From Pseudomonas sp. URMO17WK12:I2 (GTDB lineage Bacteria > Pseudomonadota > Gammaproteobacteria > Pseudomonadales > Pseudomonadaceae), in the NCBI RefSeq assembly GCF_003253735.1, contig NZ_QKYW01000002.1, positions 396,367 to 460,366 on the forward strand: a DNA stretch of 64,000 nt, given 5' to 3'. Below the pieces are notes generated by a model. It was not told the DNA's origin, made no database searches, and saw nothing but the letters and a program-made list of their open reading frames with translations. Position numbers and translations under genes: made by a program. Shown here piece by piece: positions 43,905 through 52,969 of this stretch (its first letter is position 1; every line of letters begins with the position of its first letter).

Positions 43905-45329
43905 TTGGACAGAAATGCACCCGCTCGCCCTGGAAAAAACTCCGAAGCCCGAGTTACTAAGATCGAGAGATTCCAGGTTCTTACCCCAAACTATGGCACT
44001 CTTTACTCGGGAACAACTTCGATCAGCTCCGATTTAAATCTGGAGCCCACGAACAACGAAATACTCTACAACTTTCCAGTATTGCTAGACAGTGAAGGGC
44101 AACCTTGGGACATTGCTAACCTTTATCTGATTCATAAATATCACCATACTTTCAATTACAACCATCGCACTTATGCATCCATCGCCGACCATCTTTTGGA
44201 TTACCGAAGATTTTTAGATTCGGAAAACATAGACTACCTGCATTTTCCAAAACTAAAACAGCTCAAAGCAACCTATCGATTCAAAAAGCACATTGAAGGA
44301 GAAATCGACTCTGGCCGAATGACGCTTGACACTGGAAAGAAAAGGATGAGCGGCATCCACCGCTTCTACAAAAATATTCTTAAGTTCAAGCTAATCGACC
44401 CAGATCTTATAACTGAGGCGCCTTACGAGGAGGTCACTAGATATATAGAAACCACCACAGATTTTGGCTTGAAGACGTTTATCACCGTCTCATCCTCAGA
44501 CTTGGCTCTACAGGCCTCCAAGCCTTTACTAGATCCTGACTTCATTTACGATGACGGCAAGACGAAGCCTCTAACCATGCATGAGCAGATGGCTTTGTTT
44601 AAGGCGCTTAAGAAATGTGACCGGGCCTATCAATTACTCTTCTATCTTGCGATTTTCACTGGTGCCCGATTGCAGACACTCAGCACCATCAGGATTTGCG
44701 ATCTTAATAGGCAACTGGACTACGAGGGTAATCTCAGACTTCCAGTAGGTGCAGGGACTGGTATCGACACGAAGAAAAAGGCGCGCATGACGATCATAAT
44801 TCCTGGATGGCTAGTAGATGATCTCAAGATTTATATCCGATGCAGCATTGCGCAAGGAAGGAGAGAGTCTTCCTACTACGGAGATACCGAGTCAAATTAC
44901 ATATTCCTTACTAGTAAAGGAACACCCTTTTACACAAGCAAACTAGAAATGAAAGAACGCCTCACGGGAGATCCGAACAGCTCAAATTTTGGCCAGTCGT
45001 ATTCACACACCGAGGGAGAAGCGGTTCGTCAGTTCCTGCAAAACCTTATTAGGGATATTCAAAAAGAATCTCCCGGCTTTAAAAAATTTAAGTTCCACGA
45101 TCTGCGGGCGACTTTTGGCATGAACCTACTAGAGGACGAGCTTGATAGACCTGACCGCAAACCCATAACCGCGATTCTGGAACTAGTCCAGCAACGCATG
45201 GGGCACCGTAATAAAGAGATTACACTCCAATACCTAAATTATAGGTCGAGAATTGAGTGGAAAACCCATGTGCAAGACCGATTCGAGTCGAAGCTTTTCT
45301 CGCATGTTGTGCGAGACCGTAGCGAATGA
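43905..45329 (+). CDS. Tyrosine recombinase (trio member 1, TnpA-like)
   Basis: This 474-residue protein has an N-terminal core-binding domain and a C-terminal catalytic domain with all key residues: the first Arg in FTGARLQTLSTIR, HDLR (H-x-x-R) near residue 398, and MGHRNKEITLQYLNY with the second His and the catalytic Tyr. It is therefore likely active. The start is uncertain: TTG at 43905 is the first start codon and no RBS is visible. Its TGA overlaps the ATG of the next gene (ATGA). Recombinase operons of this form insert large islands at fixed sites. Confidence 0.88.
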   Translation: MDRNAPARPGKNSEARVTKIERFQVLTPNYGTLYSGTTSISSDLNLEPTNNEILYNFPVLLDSEGQPWDIANLYLIHKYHHTFNYNHRTYASIADHLLDYRRFLDSENIDYLHFPKLKQLKATYRFKKHIEGEIDSGRMTLDTGKKRMSGIHRFYKNILKFKLIDPDLITEAPYEEVTRYIETTTDFGLKTFITVSSSDLALQASKPLLDPDFIYDDGKTKPLTMHEQMALFKALKKCDRAYQLLFYLAIFTGARLQTLSTIRICDLNRQLDYEGNLRLPVGAGTGIDTKKKARMTIIIPGWLVDDLKIYIRCSIAQGRRESSYYGDTESNYIFLTSKGTPFYTSKLEMKERLTGDPNSSNFGQSYSHTEGEAVRQFLQNLIRDIQKESPGFKKFKFHDLRATFGMNLLEDELDRPDRKPITAILELVQQRMGHRNKEITLQYLNYRSRIEWKTHVQDRFESKLFSHVVRDRSE

Positions 45330-47272
45330 GCACCGCTAATAATCCAGTCTTGCGGCCCAGGAAAGTCACGATCATCGATCTTTCGGACGTTACTACTACC
45401 ATCCTGATCCCTGACTCGGTAGTTCTACAACATGTACATAGAACAAACTTTACTGTGCACAACTTAGATGTATCGTCATTCTGCTATAAAAAGCGTGCGC
45501 AAGGTTCTGGGGGTCAAATCGGCGACAAAGTCGATCCAAATAGCCTGGATATCCACCGACTTAAAATCGCTCGCGCAGTTATCGAAATCATTCGAGGCCA
45601 AAATCTAGACACCGCAAAGAGTCATCGGAACTGGTTCAATCTTTTCTTTACTTGGGTTGACGCCAACTACGACAACATACGCCTCGATGATATAAATGAC
45701 TTAAAGATGGCATACATAGGTTATACAAGTCATTTAATACAAAGAACACAGGCTGCGCCCAGGGGCGGCAACCGCATCACAGCAACTGTGGCGACGAACC
45801 AGCAGAACGCTGTGGCCAAACTTATCTCAGTCATAACAGCGGAAGAGCTGCGCATAATAAAATCATGGGCCACCAAATTAAATAAAAGCAAGCCAGGCGG
45901 TGTAAAATCTAATAAACCTTCTTCAGATGAGCAAGATATCTGTTTCGCTGCACACATAAACTTCTTAGACGAAGTTCACCGGGTCATTGTGAATAATGAG
46001 CCCTACCCCCTCATGCTGACCCCAGAGTTGGGAGAACCATATTATCTTCATGACGAAATAGGTTATCGAAAAACTCACAACGTGCAATTAATGTATGAAG
46101 AGCTGAGGAAGTATCCCACGCTCCCGCCGCTGGATGTGTTGACCTCAGCCAGCGCCGATCTTTCTCGACTTAGTGAGCGAGACAAAGTGCTTGCCTATTC
46201 AGCTCTGAACGTGAAGGTAACCGAATCCAATTCCGCGAACCGAAACTTATACCGATCAAGAAACCTTGTAATCATGGCGATGGTTGCAGGCTTCACCAGT
46301 TTGATTGCAGCAACTGGCAGCAACTCGTCTGTTCTTGCAAACGTTGAGCCAACAGACTTCAAACCGCTTCCAACCTCCAAAGGCATGCGTATGCTGGGTA
46401 TAAAAGGTCGAGCGAACGGAAAGGTGGTTTATCCCGAGTTTGGTGCCAGGTTCAGCAGCACCTATAACAAAATTCTGGAGTTGCGTCGTTGGCTTCTGGG
46501 CCCTGATGAATCACCTCTCCTTTTTCCATTCCCTAAGCGAGACGGTAGATACTCCACCATCCTAGCCGCCCACTTACAGGCCTATAAATCGTTGCTTAAC
46601 AAGCTGATGCCTGAAGTGCGCTGGATCACGCCAATGGACTACAGGAAGAATGTCAGCTATCAATACTTAAAGTTAAGTAATGGCGATACTTTGCTGACTG
46701 CACAGAAGCTCGGCAATACCGTACGCACCGTTGAAAGCCATTACGGTCGTCCATCCCTAGAAGATTTGGCTCAAGAGTTCAGCGCGTTCTTCAATACCAT
46801 GCAGGACGCTGCCTTGGCACGAGGACGGCATCATAATTTTATTCCGGTAAAAATCATTGAAGCAGAACCAGATGCGTTAGCGATTCCGGGCGGTTCCTGC
46901 CTATCTGCAGCAAGAGAACCCGCATTGGCATCAGGCTTCACGAGCCTGTCGCCAACACCGGCATGCCGTGAACCAGAATATTGCGTTTTCTGTCAGCACT
47001 ATGCCGTTCATGCTGACGTTACAGACCTCAAGCGCCTTCTCTCTATTAAATTTATTATTGAAGCCAGCCAACCACATTATGATTCTGACAGGTGGATGGA
47101 AAATATGTACCCACTCCACTACCGGATTAATGAGATTATCGGCCTTGTGACTGAAAAAATTGATAACCAGCAACTAATCACACGAGTTGCTGATGAAGTG
47201 AGTAGCGGCGACCTTGACCCGTTCTGGGCAACTCATCTAGACGCACTTATTTATATGGGCTACGTGTCATGA
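45326..47272 (+). CDS. Recombinase-like protein (trio member 2), catalytically degenerate
   Basis: This 648-residue protein has a recombinase-like C-terminal region. Where the H-x-x-R box is expected it has DYRKNVSYQYLK, and in the second His position LGNTVRTVESHYG (Asn for His, Tyr kept). The first Arg box reads TGSNSSVLAN without Arg. It may thus be a structural partner rather than a cutter. A Cys-rich tail (CREPEYCVFCQHYAVH) follows near residue 555. It overlaps its neighbours at ATGA junctions on both sides. Confidence 0.78.
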   Translation: MSTANNPVLRPRKVTIIDLSDVTTTILIPDSVVLQHVHRTNFTVHNLDVSSFCYKKRAQGSGGQIGDKVDPNSLDIHRLKIARAVIEIIRGQNLDTAKSHRNWFNLFFTWVDANYDNIRLDDINDLKMAYIGYTSHLIQRTQAAPRGGNRITATVATNQQNAVAKLISVITAEELRIIKSWATKLNKSKPGGVKSNKPSSDEQDICFAAHINFLDEVHRVIVNNEPYPLMLTPELGEPYYLHDEIGYRKTHNVQLMYEELRKYPTLPPLDVLTSASADLSRLSERDKVLAYSALNVKVTESNSANRNLYRSRNLVIMAMVAGFTSLIAATGSNSSVLANVEPTDFKPLPTSKGMRMLGIKGRANGKVVYPEFGARFSSTYNKILELRRWLLGPDESPLLFPFPKRDGRYSTILAAHLQAYKSLLNKLMPEVRWITPMDYRKNVSYQYLKLSNGDTLLTAQKLGNTVRTVESHYGRPSLEDLAQEFSAFFNTMQDAALARGRHHNFIPVKIIEAEPDALAIPGGSCLSAAREPALASGFTSLSPTPACREPEYCVFCQHYAVHADVTDLKRLLSIKFIIEASQPHYDSDRWMENMYPLHYRINEIIGLVTEKIDNQQLITRVADEVSSGDLDPFWATHLDALIYMGYVS

Positions 47273-49254
47273 ATATTGAAGAACGACTACGCCTTAGCCC
47301 CACGCAAAGAAACTACCCGCCTCAGAATTATGTTCAATCAGAGGGTGCACTATCGATCCCGCCAGATTTTATCATATCACGAGACACTGATGGAAAGCCG
47401 CTGAGCTTTTATAAGCATGACGTATGGCGCATGGGAGCGTATTCCACCTATAACATTACCTACTCTTTTATCGGCTGGCATAGTGGTGATACGTCACCAC
47501 TATACGAAGCCATTCAACGTGAAATGAAAACCATACAATTTGCAAGACTTTATTTATTTCCGAAGGCTAGGAAAGTACAAAGTGTGAGCGTACATGCCCT
47601 GCGGTCGCTTGCCGCCATGGCGCTGTCCAATAGCGTAACTATAAAAGAGCTCATCACCCAACAATGCTATGAGGCAAAAATCTTAAGAGCCATCGCCGCG
47701 ATTCCCAAGCATTCCATGGCGGATCTATTTACCAAGCTGCTTCGTGACATACATATCATAAGTAAAACGTCTCCGCACTGTGGGCTTTCAATCTTGGAAG
47801 GCTTGTTCACGCGAGCTGAAGGCATTGTACAGTCGATGTTCCCCGACACTGATCGTCGCGAACAGACTTGGTTAATCCCATCACGCATTTATGCAGCGAT
47901 CATTAACGAATTCGCCGTCGAACTAGACACCTTTAACTCCATTAGCTCAAAGATCATTGAGTTCTACAACCGTCGTCAAGATGAGCCAGAGTATGGCTAT
48001 GCGCTCAGCAATCCACCTACAGGCAAGAAAATTGATCACTGGGAAGCCGCGATGACCTGCTTAGGCTTGAGCGACGACCTGCTTAACCTCGGCATAACCA
48101 ATCTTGCCAAGCTGAATGCCTACCTTAATGAAGTCATTGCAATCGCCAAGTTCTGGATACATATTTTTTCTGGCATGCGTGACGACGAGGTCAGTAAGCT
48201 TGCGTGTAATGCCCTCCAATCCATCCGAATAAATGGCCAAGAGATTCCGGTCATTATGGGCAATACTTACAAAGGAGCATCGGAAAACTATATTCCGACT
48301 ACTTGGATCACCTCACCAGCAGTGAAGAAAGCATTCGATGCGGCGACAGCCATCGGCAGCATAGCTCGCATAAAAAATTCCTATCCACAATTGGAAGACA
48401 GTAGGTATCCACTTTTCCCCATGCTGACTCATGCGAAAAGTGTAACTCAATCATTCCACTTTGAGGTTCCAATTAGGGCCTCATTTAAAATCTCAGTTCC
48501 TCTGCGCAAAAACCCAGTTTTTTTGGTGACCGAGAGCGATATTCGTGAATTAGAAATGTTCGACGGATTTACGGATTGGCGAGGAATACCGGGACTGAAG
48601 GTAGGCAAACCTTGGCCCCTGAAAACCCATCAATGCAGGAGGTCACTTGCAGTCTATGCAGCTAGATCAGGAATGGTTTCGTTAGGTTCCATGGCGCTTC
48701 AGTACAAACACCTAACTGAATATATGACCTCGTACTATCGACACGGTAGTAGTTTCGCTATCAACTTTGTCATCGAGCCTGAACAAAGACTGTTCGTTGA
48801 TGACATAGACACTCAAATCAAGCTCAGGCAGTACGAGCTTTACGAAGCAGATGTTATTAATTCGTCATCCCCTCTCTGGGGCGGGGAGGGAAACCGAATC
48901 CAAGTTGCTGGAGATCGAGGTAAACCGCTGATAATAACCACAGACAGGAAGTTCACTAAGCAAAAATTTGAGCGAGGCGAAATGGTTTATAAAGAAGGCC
49001 CTGCAGGCGGTTGCACGAACCCTAACCCATGTGGCCTCATCAAATTTACAAATCTAACCCCTTGCGTAGACTGCAGCCATTCAATACTTAGCGCGAAATC
49101 TATGCCCAAAATCAATAAGGCGATAGCCACCCACAGGAAAGCATTGTACTACCTTCCAGAAAATAGCCCGTTCCGTGAACAAATCATCTCAGAGATATCG
49201 AGCATCACCGCTGCAGTAACAAAAGCCGGATACGGTAAACTTCTGGAGGCTTAA
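47269..49254 (+). CDS. Tyrosine recombinase-like protein (trio member 3, TnpB-like)
   Basis: This 661-residue protein has a catalytic domain keeping Arg in FSGMRDDEVSKLA, H-x-x-R in KTHQCRRSLAVYAARSG, His in QYKHLTEYMTSYYRHG and the Tyr just after it. It looks enzymatically competent. The C-terminus has Cys-rich GGCTNPNPCG and CVDCSHS, possibly a zinc knot, reminiscent of the TnpB partner in Tn554-type elements. It begins within the stop of the previous gene. Confidence 0.8.
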   Translation: MNIEERLRLSPTQRNYPPQNYVQSEGALSIPPDFIISRDTDGKPLSFYKHDVWRMGAYSTYNITYSFIGWHSGDTSPLYEAIQREMKTIQFARLYLFPKARKVQSVSVHALRSLAAMALSNSVTIKELITQQCYEAKILRAIAAIPKHSMADLFTKLLRDIHIISKTSPHCGLSILEGLFTRAEGIVQSMFPDTDRREQTWLIPSRIYAAIINEFAVELDTFNSISSKIIEFYNRRQDEPEYGYALSNPPTGKKIDHWEAAMTCLGLSDDLLNLGITNLAKLNAYLNEVIAIAKFWIHIFSGMRDDEVSKLACNALQSIRINGQEIPVIMGNTYKGASENYIPTTWITSPAVKKAFDAATAIGSIARIKNSYPQLEDSRYPLFPMLTHAKSVTQSFHFEVPIRASFKISVPLRKNPVFLVTESDIRELEMFDGFTDWRGIPGLKVGKPWPLKTHQCRRSLAVYAARSGMVSLGSMALQYKHLTEYMTSYYRHGSSFAINFVIEPEQRLFVDDIDTQIKLRQYELYEADVINSSSPLWGGEGNRIQVAGDRGKPLIITTDRKFTKQKFERGEMVYKEGPAGGCTNPNPCGLIKFTNLTPCVDCSHSILSAKSMPKINKAIATHRKALYYLPENSPFREQIISEISSITAAVTKAGYGKLLEA

Positions 49255-49255
49255 C

Positions 49256-49624
49256 TTGGTTAGCAATAGTCACTATATTGAGGCGCTCGATCGGCTTGTG
49301 CTTGAGGGCAGAGAGATCAACCTCGACTCTGTAGCGCTAGGTGCCGGGAGAAAGAGGGGCTCGATAAAGAGAGGACGCTCAAGTCAAGCCGCCTTAGTTA
49401 AGCTAATCGATGACACGGCGGCTCAGCAACGCAGTACCCAGGCGGCGCCGATTATGAAGAGTAAGAGGCCAGCCACCAAGCCTAAGCCCCAACGCCATAA
49501 TGACACAGCGGTTCGGAAGAGTGAGCTCTATCAGAAGACTCTTCAAAAGCTGGTTTCCATCCAGTTTGAGAATCATCGACTCAGAATGCGGATCGCGGAA
49601 TTGGAGTCAGCATCCTCAACCTAA
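49256..49624 (+). CDS. Small coiled-coil protein (TnpC-like)
   Basis: The protein has 122 residues from TTG 49256, for which GGAGG lies six bases before. A basic low-complexity middle (GAGRKRGSIKRGRSS, SKRPATKPKPQRH) leads to a C-terminal coiled coil (KTLQKLVSIQFENHRLRMRI, AELESA). Size, position and coiled coil all resemble TnpC of the TnpABC modules, which helps set recombination direction. It starts one base after the trio-3 stop. Confidence 0.7.
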   Translation: MVSNSHYIEALDRLVLEGREINLDSVALGAGRKRGSIKRGRSSQAALVKLIDDTAAQQRSTQAAPIMKSKRPATKPKPQRHNDTAVRKSELYQKTLQKLVSIQFENHRLRMRIAELESASST

Positions 49625-49929
49625 GTGCCTCCTGGGCATGTGGTTTGGGGGTTGGGCCTGGGCTGTAGAAATGAGCGTCTGAGCAGTAAACGTTTGGGCG
49701 CTAGAACCTTCACATTACCAGCGGCACATGAAAATTGAAGATCCGCTCGCTGGATGTAGGCAATTCCGAAAGCGGTGTTCAAGCACGTTTAGTTTTGGCT
49801 TGTGATTGGGTTGGCTGGGGCCTGAATGTGCTCACGCCCCCTATACAAAAGCGCCCTCTGGTGGGCCGGCCTCTTAGTCTGATAATCGGTCGACGCGAAG
49901 GGCAAGATGTGAGGGAAGGGGCAACAGAA

Positions 49930-49980
49930 GATGTCCATATCATCCTGATGTCCATATGGACAGTTACAGATGAAGGACAT
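49930..49980. repeat. Right-end recombinase-site candidates
   Basis: GATGTCCATAT occurs twice (49930-49940, 49947-49957). The second is part of a perfect palindrome TGTCCATATGGACA (49949-49962), and GGACAT recurs at 49975-49980. The left edge of the island has GGACATATCC at 32235-32244. Clustered inverted ATGTCC half-sites beside a recombinase operon, 60-110 bases from the ybdG junction, are what one expects of arm or core binding sites. Confidence 0.5.
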
Positions 49981-50036
49981 GCCCAGGAAAATCGGGGCCT
50001 TCCGGAGTGTCCACACTATCCCTTCTTTGGATTGGC

Positions 50037-50773
50037 AGGACACCCTGCTGTCGCTGGTGGCCAGCGTGCAGATCTCGTCCAGCGATATCGTGCGCGTCGG
50101 TGACTGGATCGAGATGCCACAGCTCAATGCCGACGGTGATGTCATCGACATCGCCCTGCATACCGTCAAGGTGCAGAACTGGGACAAGACCATCACCACC
50201 ATTCCGACCAAACGCCTGATCAGCGACCCGTTCAAGAATTATCGCGGCATGCAGGAATCCGGCGGCCGCCGCATCAAGCGGGCGATCTACCTGGACCAGA
50301 CCAGCGTGCGCTTTCTGAGCCCGGACGAGATTGCCCGCCTGCAGCGCTTCCTGCTGCTCGGCCAATACCTGAGCAACAAGCAAAGCGAGCTGCTGAGCTG
50401 GAACGCCGAACTGGCCGATGCCGCCCAGGAACCAGCCAACACCCGCCGGGTCACCAACCTGGGTACCTTCCGCGCCTACGTCGAGCATTACCTGCGCCAG
50501 CACCCGGGCATCAACCAGAACATGACCCAGATCGTACGCCAGCTGCAGCCGACGGCCGACGGCCTGCCGCTGGAGTTGTACTGCTTTACCAATACCGTGG
50601 CCTGGGTGCCGTACGAGGGCTACCAGTCGGACATCTTCGATCATCTGCTGGCGATTCTGCCGGAATTCGGCCTGCGGGTGTTCCAGCATCCTAGCGGCGC
50701 GGACATGCGTGAGTTGCGCCCCAATCTGCATGCACCGACGCCAGCAGAAAGAGCCGCGCAACTATCAAGCTAA
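50037..50773 (+). pseudogene. ybdG: 5'-truncated mechanosensitive channel gene (ybdG/mscS family)
   Basis: The reading frame resumes in the pore-exit region (DTLLSLVASVQISSSDIVRV, GDWIEMPQLNADGDVIDIAL) and continues through the beta and C-terminal domains to the stop at 50773. YbdG-type MscS proteins are about 415 residues; here only about 245 remain and all N-terminal membrane helices are missing. The frame is open into the island, and an ATG at 49970 within the island end could start a 267-residue soluble fusion product. As a channel the gene is broken. Confidence 0.85.
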
Positions 50774-50795
50774 AAACTCTTTTTAGCAGCAATAA

Positions 50796-50827
50796 AAAAC
50801 CACCAAATCGCAAGGCTTGGTGGTTTT
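50796..50827 (+). terminator. Terminator after ybdG
   Basis: AAAACCACCAA (50796-50806) pairs exactly with TTGGTGGTTTT (50817-50827) around a ten-base loop, with T-rich flank on the plus strand. Confidence 0.8.
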
Positions 50828-50883
50828 CACCAATTTTCCAGACAGACTTGCCAGCTTTTCCCCCAGTGGTTAGGGTTGATCCC

Positions 50884-50958
50884 ATGACTATCTCCCAGAC
50901 CCTCATCCTGCTTCGGCAACACGCTAATCTTTGCCTGGTCGCTCAGCGACTGCGGTAG
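50884..50958 (+). CDS. Candidate leucine-rich leader peptide of leuA
   Basis: An AGGG-preceded ATG at 50884 encodes 24 residues, MTISQTLILLRQHANLCLVA then QRLR. Six are leucine, including a run LILL. It ends 83 bases before leuA. This is the right size, content and place for an attenuation leader sensing leucyl-tRNA, but the terminator/antiterminator hairpins downstream (near CCGGCCCCC, 50964-50976) are not clear-cut. Confidence 0.55.
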   Translation: MTISQTLILLRQHANLCLVAQRLR

Positions 50959-51041
50959 GGTCTGCCGGCCCCCTTTCTTGCGTTCAGCTTTCTCTTTTTT
51001 CCAGCACGGCCCACGCTGGCCCTCGCCTTCAGGATTGATTC

Positions 51042-52718
51042 ATGAGCATGCTCAAAGACCCGTCGCAGAAATACCGCCCGTTCACCCAGATTCAGATTCC
51101 GGATCGCACCTGGCCGGACCAGATCATCGACAAGGCGCCGATCTGGCTGTCCACCGACCTGCGTGACGGCAACCAGTCGCTGATCGAGCCGATGGACGCC
51201 GAGAAGAAGATGCGCTTCTTCAAGTGCCTGGTGCAGGTCGGCCTCAAGGAAATCGAAGTGGGCTTTCCGTCCGCTTCGCAGACCGACTTCGACTTCGTGC
51301 GCGAATTGATCGAAGGCGGCCATATTCCGGACGACGTGACCATCCAGGTGCTGACCCAGGCCCGTGACGACCTCATCGAGCGCACCTTCGAGTCTCTCAA
51401 GGGCGCCAAGAAGGCCATCGTCCACTACTACAATGCCTGCGCGCCGAGCTTCCGCAAGATCGTCTTCAACCAGGACAAGGCCGGCGTCAAAGCCATCGCG
51501 GTTTCCGCCGGCACCACCATCAAGCGCCTGGCCGCTGCCGCACCGGAAACCCAGTGGGGCTTCGAGTATTCGCCGGAAGTGTTCAGCAGCACCGAGATCG
51601 ACTTCGCCGTCGAGGTGTGCAACGCAGTGATCGAGGTGTTCCAGCCAACCCCGGCCAACCCGCTGATCCTCAACCTGCCGGCCACCATCGAGTGCGCCAC
51701 GCCAAACAACTACGCCGACCAGATCGAGTGGTTCGGCCGCCACGTGAGCAAGCGTGACAGCGTGCTGATCAGCGTGCACACCCACAACGACCGTGGCACC
51801 GGCGTCGCGGCTTCCGAGCTGGCGGTAATGGCCGGCGCCGATCGCGTCGAAGGCTGCCTGTTCGGCAACGGCGAGCGCACCGGCAACGTCTGCCTGGTGA
51901 CCCTGGCGCTGAACCTCTACACCCAGGGCGTCAACCCGCAGCTGGATTTCTCCGACATCGACGCCGTACGCAAGGTGGTCGAGGACTGCAACCAGCTTCC
52001 GGTACACCCGCGTCATCCGTACGTGGGCGACCTGGTGCACACCGCCTTCTCCGGCTCGCACCAGGATGCCATCCGCAAGGGCTTCGCCCAGCAGCAGGAA
52101 GGCAGCCTGTGGGAAGTGCCCTACCTGCCGATCGACCCGGCCGACATTGGCCGCGACTACGAGGCGGTGATCCGCGTCAACAGCCAGTCCGGCAAGGGTG
52201 GCATCACCTTCCTGCTCGAGCAGGAATACGGCATCAACCTGCCGCGCCGCATGCAGATCGAGTTCAGCCAGGTGGTGCAGAAGGAAACCGACCGCCTGGG
52301 CCTGGAGATGACCGCCTCGCAGATCCACAAGTTGCTCGACAGCGAATACCTCCAGGCCACCTCGCCCTATGAGCTGAAGGGCCATCGCCTGGAAGAGGAG
52401 AACGGCGAAAGCCGCGTCGAGGCCAAGGTGCAGGTCAACGGTCAGGAACAACGCTGGAGCGGTTCGGGCAAGGGCGCGCTGGAGGCCCTGGCCTCGAGCC
52501 TGCCGGTGGCCGTCGAGGTGATGGACTACCACGAGCACGCCATTGGTGGCGGCGCCAACGCCAAGGCCGCCTGCTACATCGAGATTCGTCTCGACGGCCA
52601 GCGCCCGCTGCATGGCATTGGTATCGACGAAAACATCACCACGGCGAGCTTCCGCGCCCTGTTCAGCGCCCTGAACCGTGCAGTGAAACAGGCCGAGGAA
52701 AAGACCCAGGCGGCCTGA
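51042..52718 (+). CDS. leuA: 2-isopropylmalate synthase
   Basis: This 558-residue enzyme catalyses the first committed step of leucine biosynthesis (acetyl-CoA plus 2-oxoisovalerate). The TIM-barrel active site is visible in [20 protein letters not shown] near the start and [20 protein letters not shown], with [20 protein letters not shown] after it. The C-terminal ~130 residues form the leucine-binding regulatory domain ([40 protein letters not shown]). The length and [13 protein letters not shown] form match the type 2 (about 556-residue) LeuA of Pseudomonas and Corynebacteria. Leucine inhibits such enzymes. Confidence 0.96.
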   Translation: MSMLKDPSQKYRPFTQIQIPDRTWPDQIIDKAPIWLSTDLRDGNQSLIEPMDAEKKMRFFKCLVQVGLKEIEVGFPSASQTDFDFVRELIEGGHIPDDVTIQVLTQARDDLIERTFESLKGAKKAIVHYYNACAPSFRKIVFNQDKAGVKAIAVSAGTTIKRLAAAAPETQWGFEYSPEVFSSTEIDFAVEVCNAVIEVFQPTPANPLILNLPATIECATPNNYADQIEWFGRHVSKRDSVLISVHTHNDRGTGVAASELAVMAGADRVEGCLFGNGERTGNVCLVTLALNLYTQGVNPQLDFSDIDAVRKVVEDCNQLPVHPRHPYVGDLVHTAFSGSHQDAIRKGFAQQQEGSLWEVPYLPIDPADIGRDYEAVIRVNSQSGKGGITFLLEQEYGINLPRRMQIEFSQVVQKETDRLGLEMTASQIHKLLDSEYLQATSPYELKGHRLEEENGESRVEAKVQVNGQEQRWSGSGKGALEALASSLPVAVEVMDYHEHAIGGGANAKAACYIEIRLDGQRPLHGIGIDENITTASFRALFSALNRAVKQAEEKTQAA

Positions 52719-52735
52719 TAAGCAGCCTGCGGTAA

Positions 52736-52770
52736 ACGACAAAGGGGCGCTTCGGCGCCCCTTTGTCGTT
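52736..52770 (+). terminator. leuA terminator
   Basis: A 15-bp arm beginning ACGACAAAGGGGCGC pairs with its complement across a TTCG tetraloop, ending in GTCGTT. It is a very strong hairpin, 18 bases after leuA. Confidence 0.9.
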
Positions 52771-52873
52771 TCTGAGACCAGGTGGCCTGGCGTTGAGCGC
52801 AGCGATACCTTGGGCAAGCGCTCCCGGGTGTCGCTGCACTCGCCCCGGGCCACGGATCGGCCGCCACGCCTTT

Positions 52874-52930
52874 GCCGGCTTCATCTGCTTCTGCAGGATG
52901 TTGCCCTGGAAGAGCGTCGGTGCCTGTCAG
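52874..52930 (-). pseudogene. Vestige of a second permease 3' end
   Basis: On the minus strand this stretch reads APTLFQGNILQKQMKPAKA, matching the last residues of the intact permease (APAFFQGNTLQRQMKPAKS) with several substitutions. The two copies lie 109 bases apart. Their divergence suggests an old paralogue, or a tandem duplication later deleted, rather than a recent copy. Confidence 0.7.
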
Positions 52931-52969
52931 AGACAACGGCGTACTGCTTCGCGAGTACGCCCTACCGCT

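Larger units (their letters stand above)
32223..50037. mobile_element. Putative integrated defence island with a recombinase module
   Basis: The left edge is where the thiolase gene loses its 5' end. The right edge is where a ybdG-type mscS gene loses its 5' half (GACACCCTGCTG resumes at about 50037). At the right end are a 474-residue tyrosine recombinase, two larger recombinase-like proteins and a coiled-coil protein in one overlapping operon. Both ends carry GGACAT/ATGTCC words: GGACATATCC at 32235 on the left; repeated GATGTCCATAT and the palindrome TGTCCATATGGACA on the right. Cargo: endonuclease I, MvaT, CBASS, the DUF6338/proline-rich cluster. Exact boundaries need a genome lacking the insertion. 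Confidence 0.6.
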
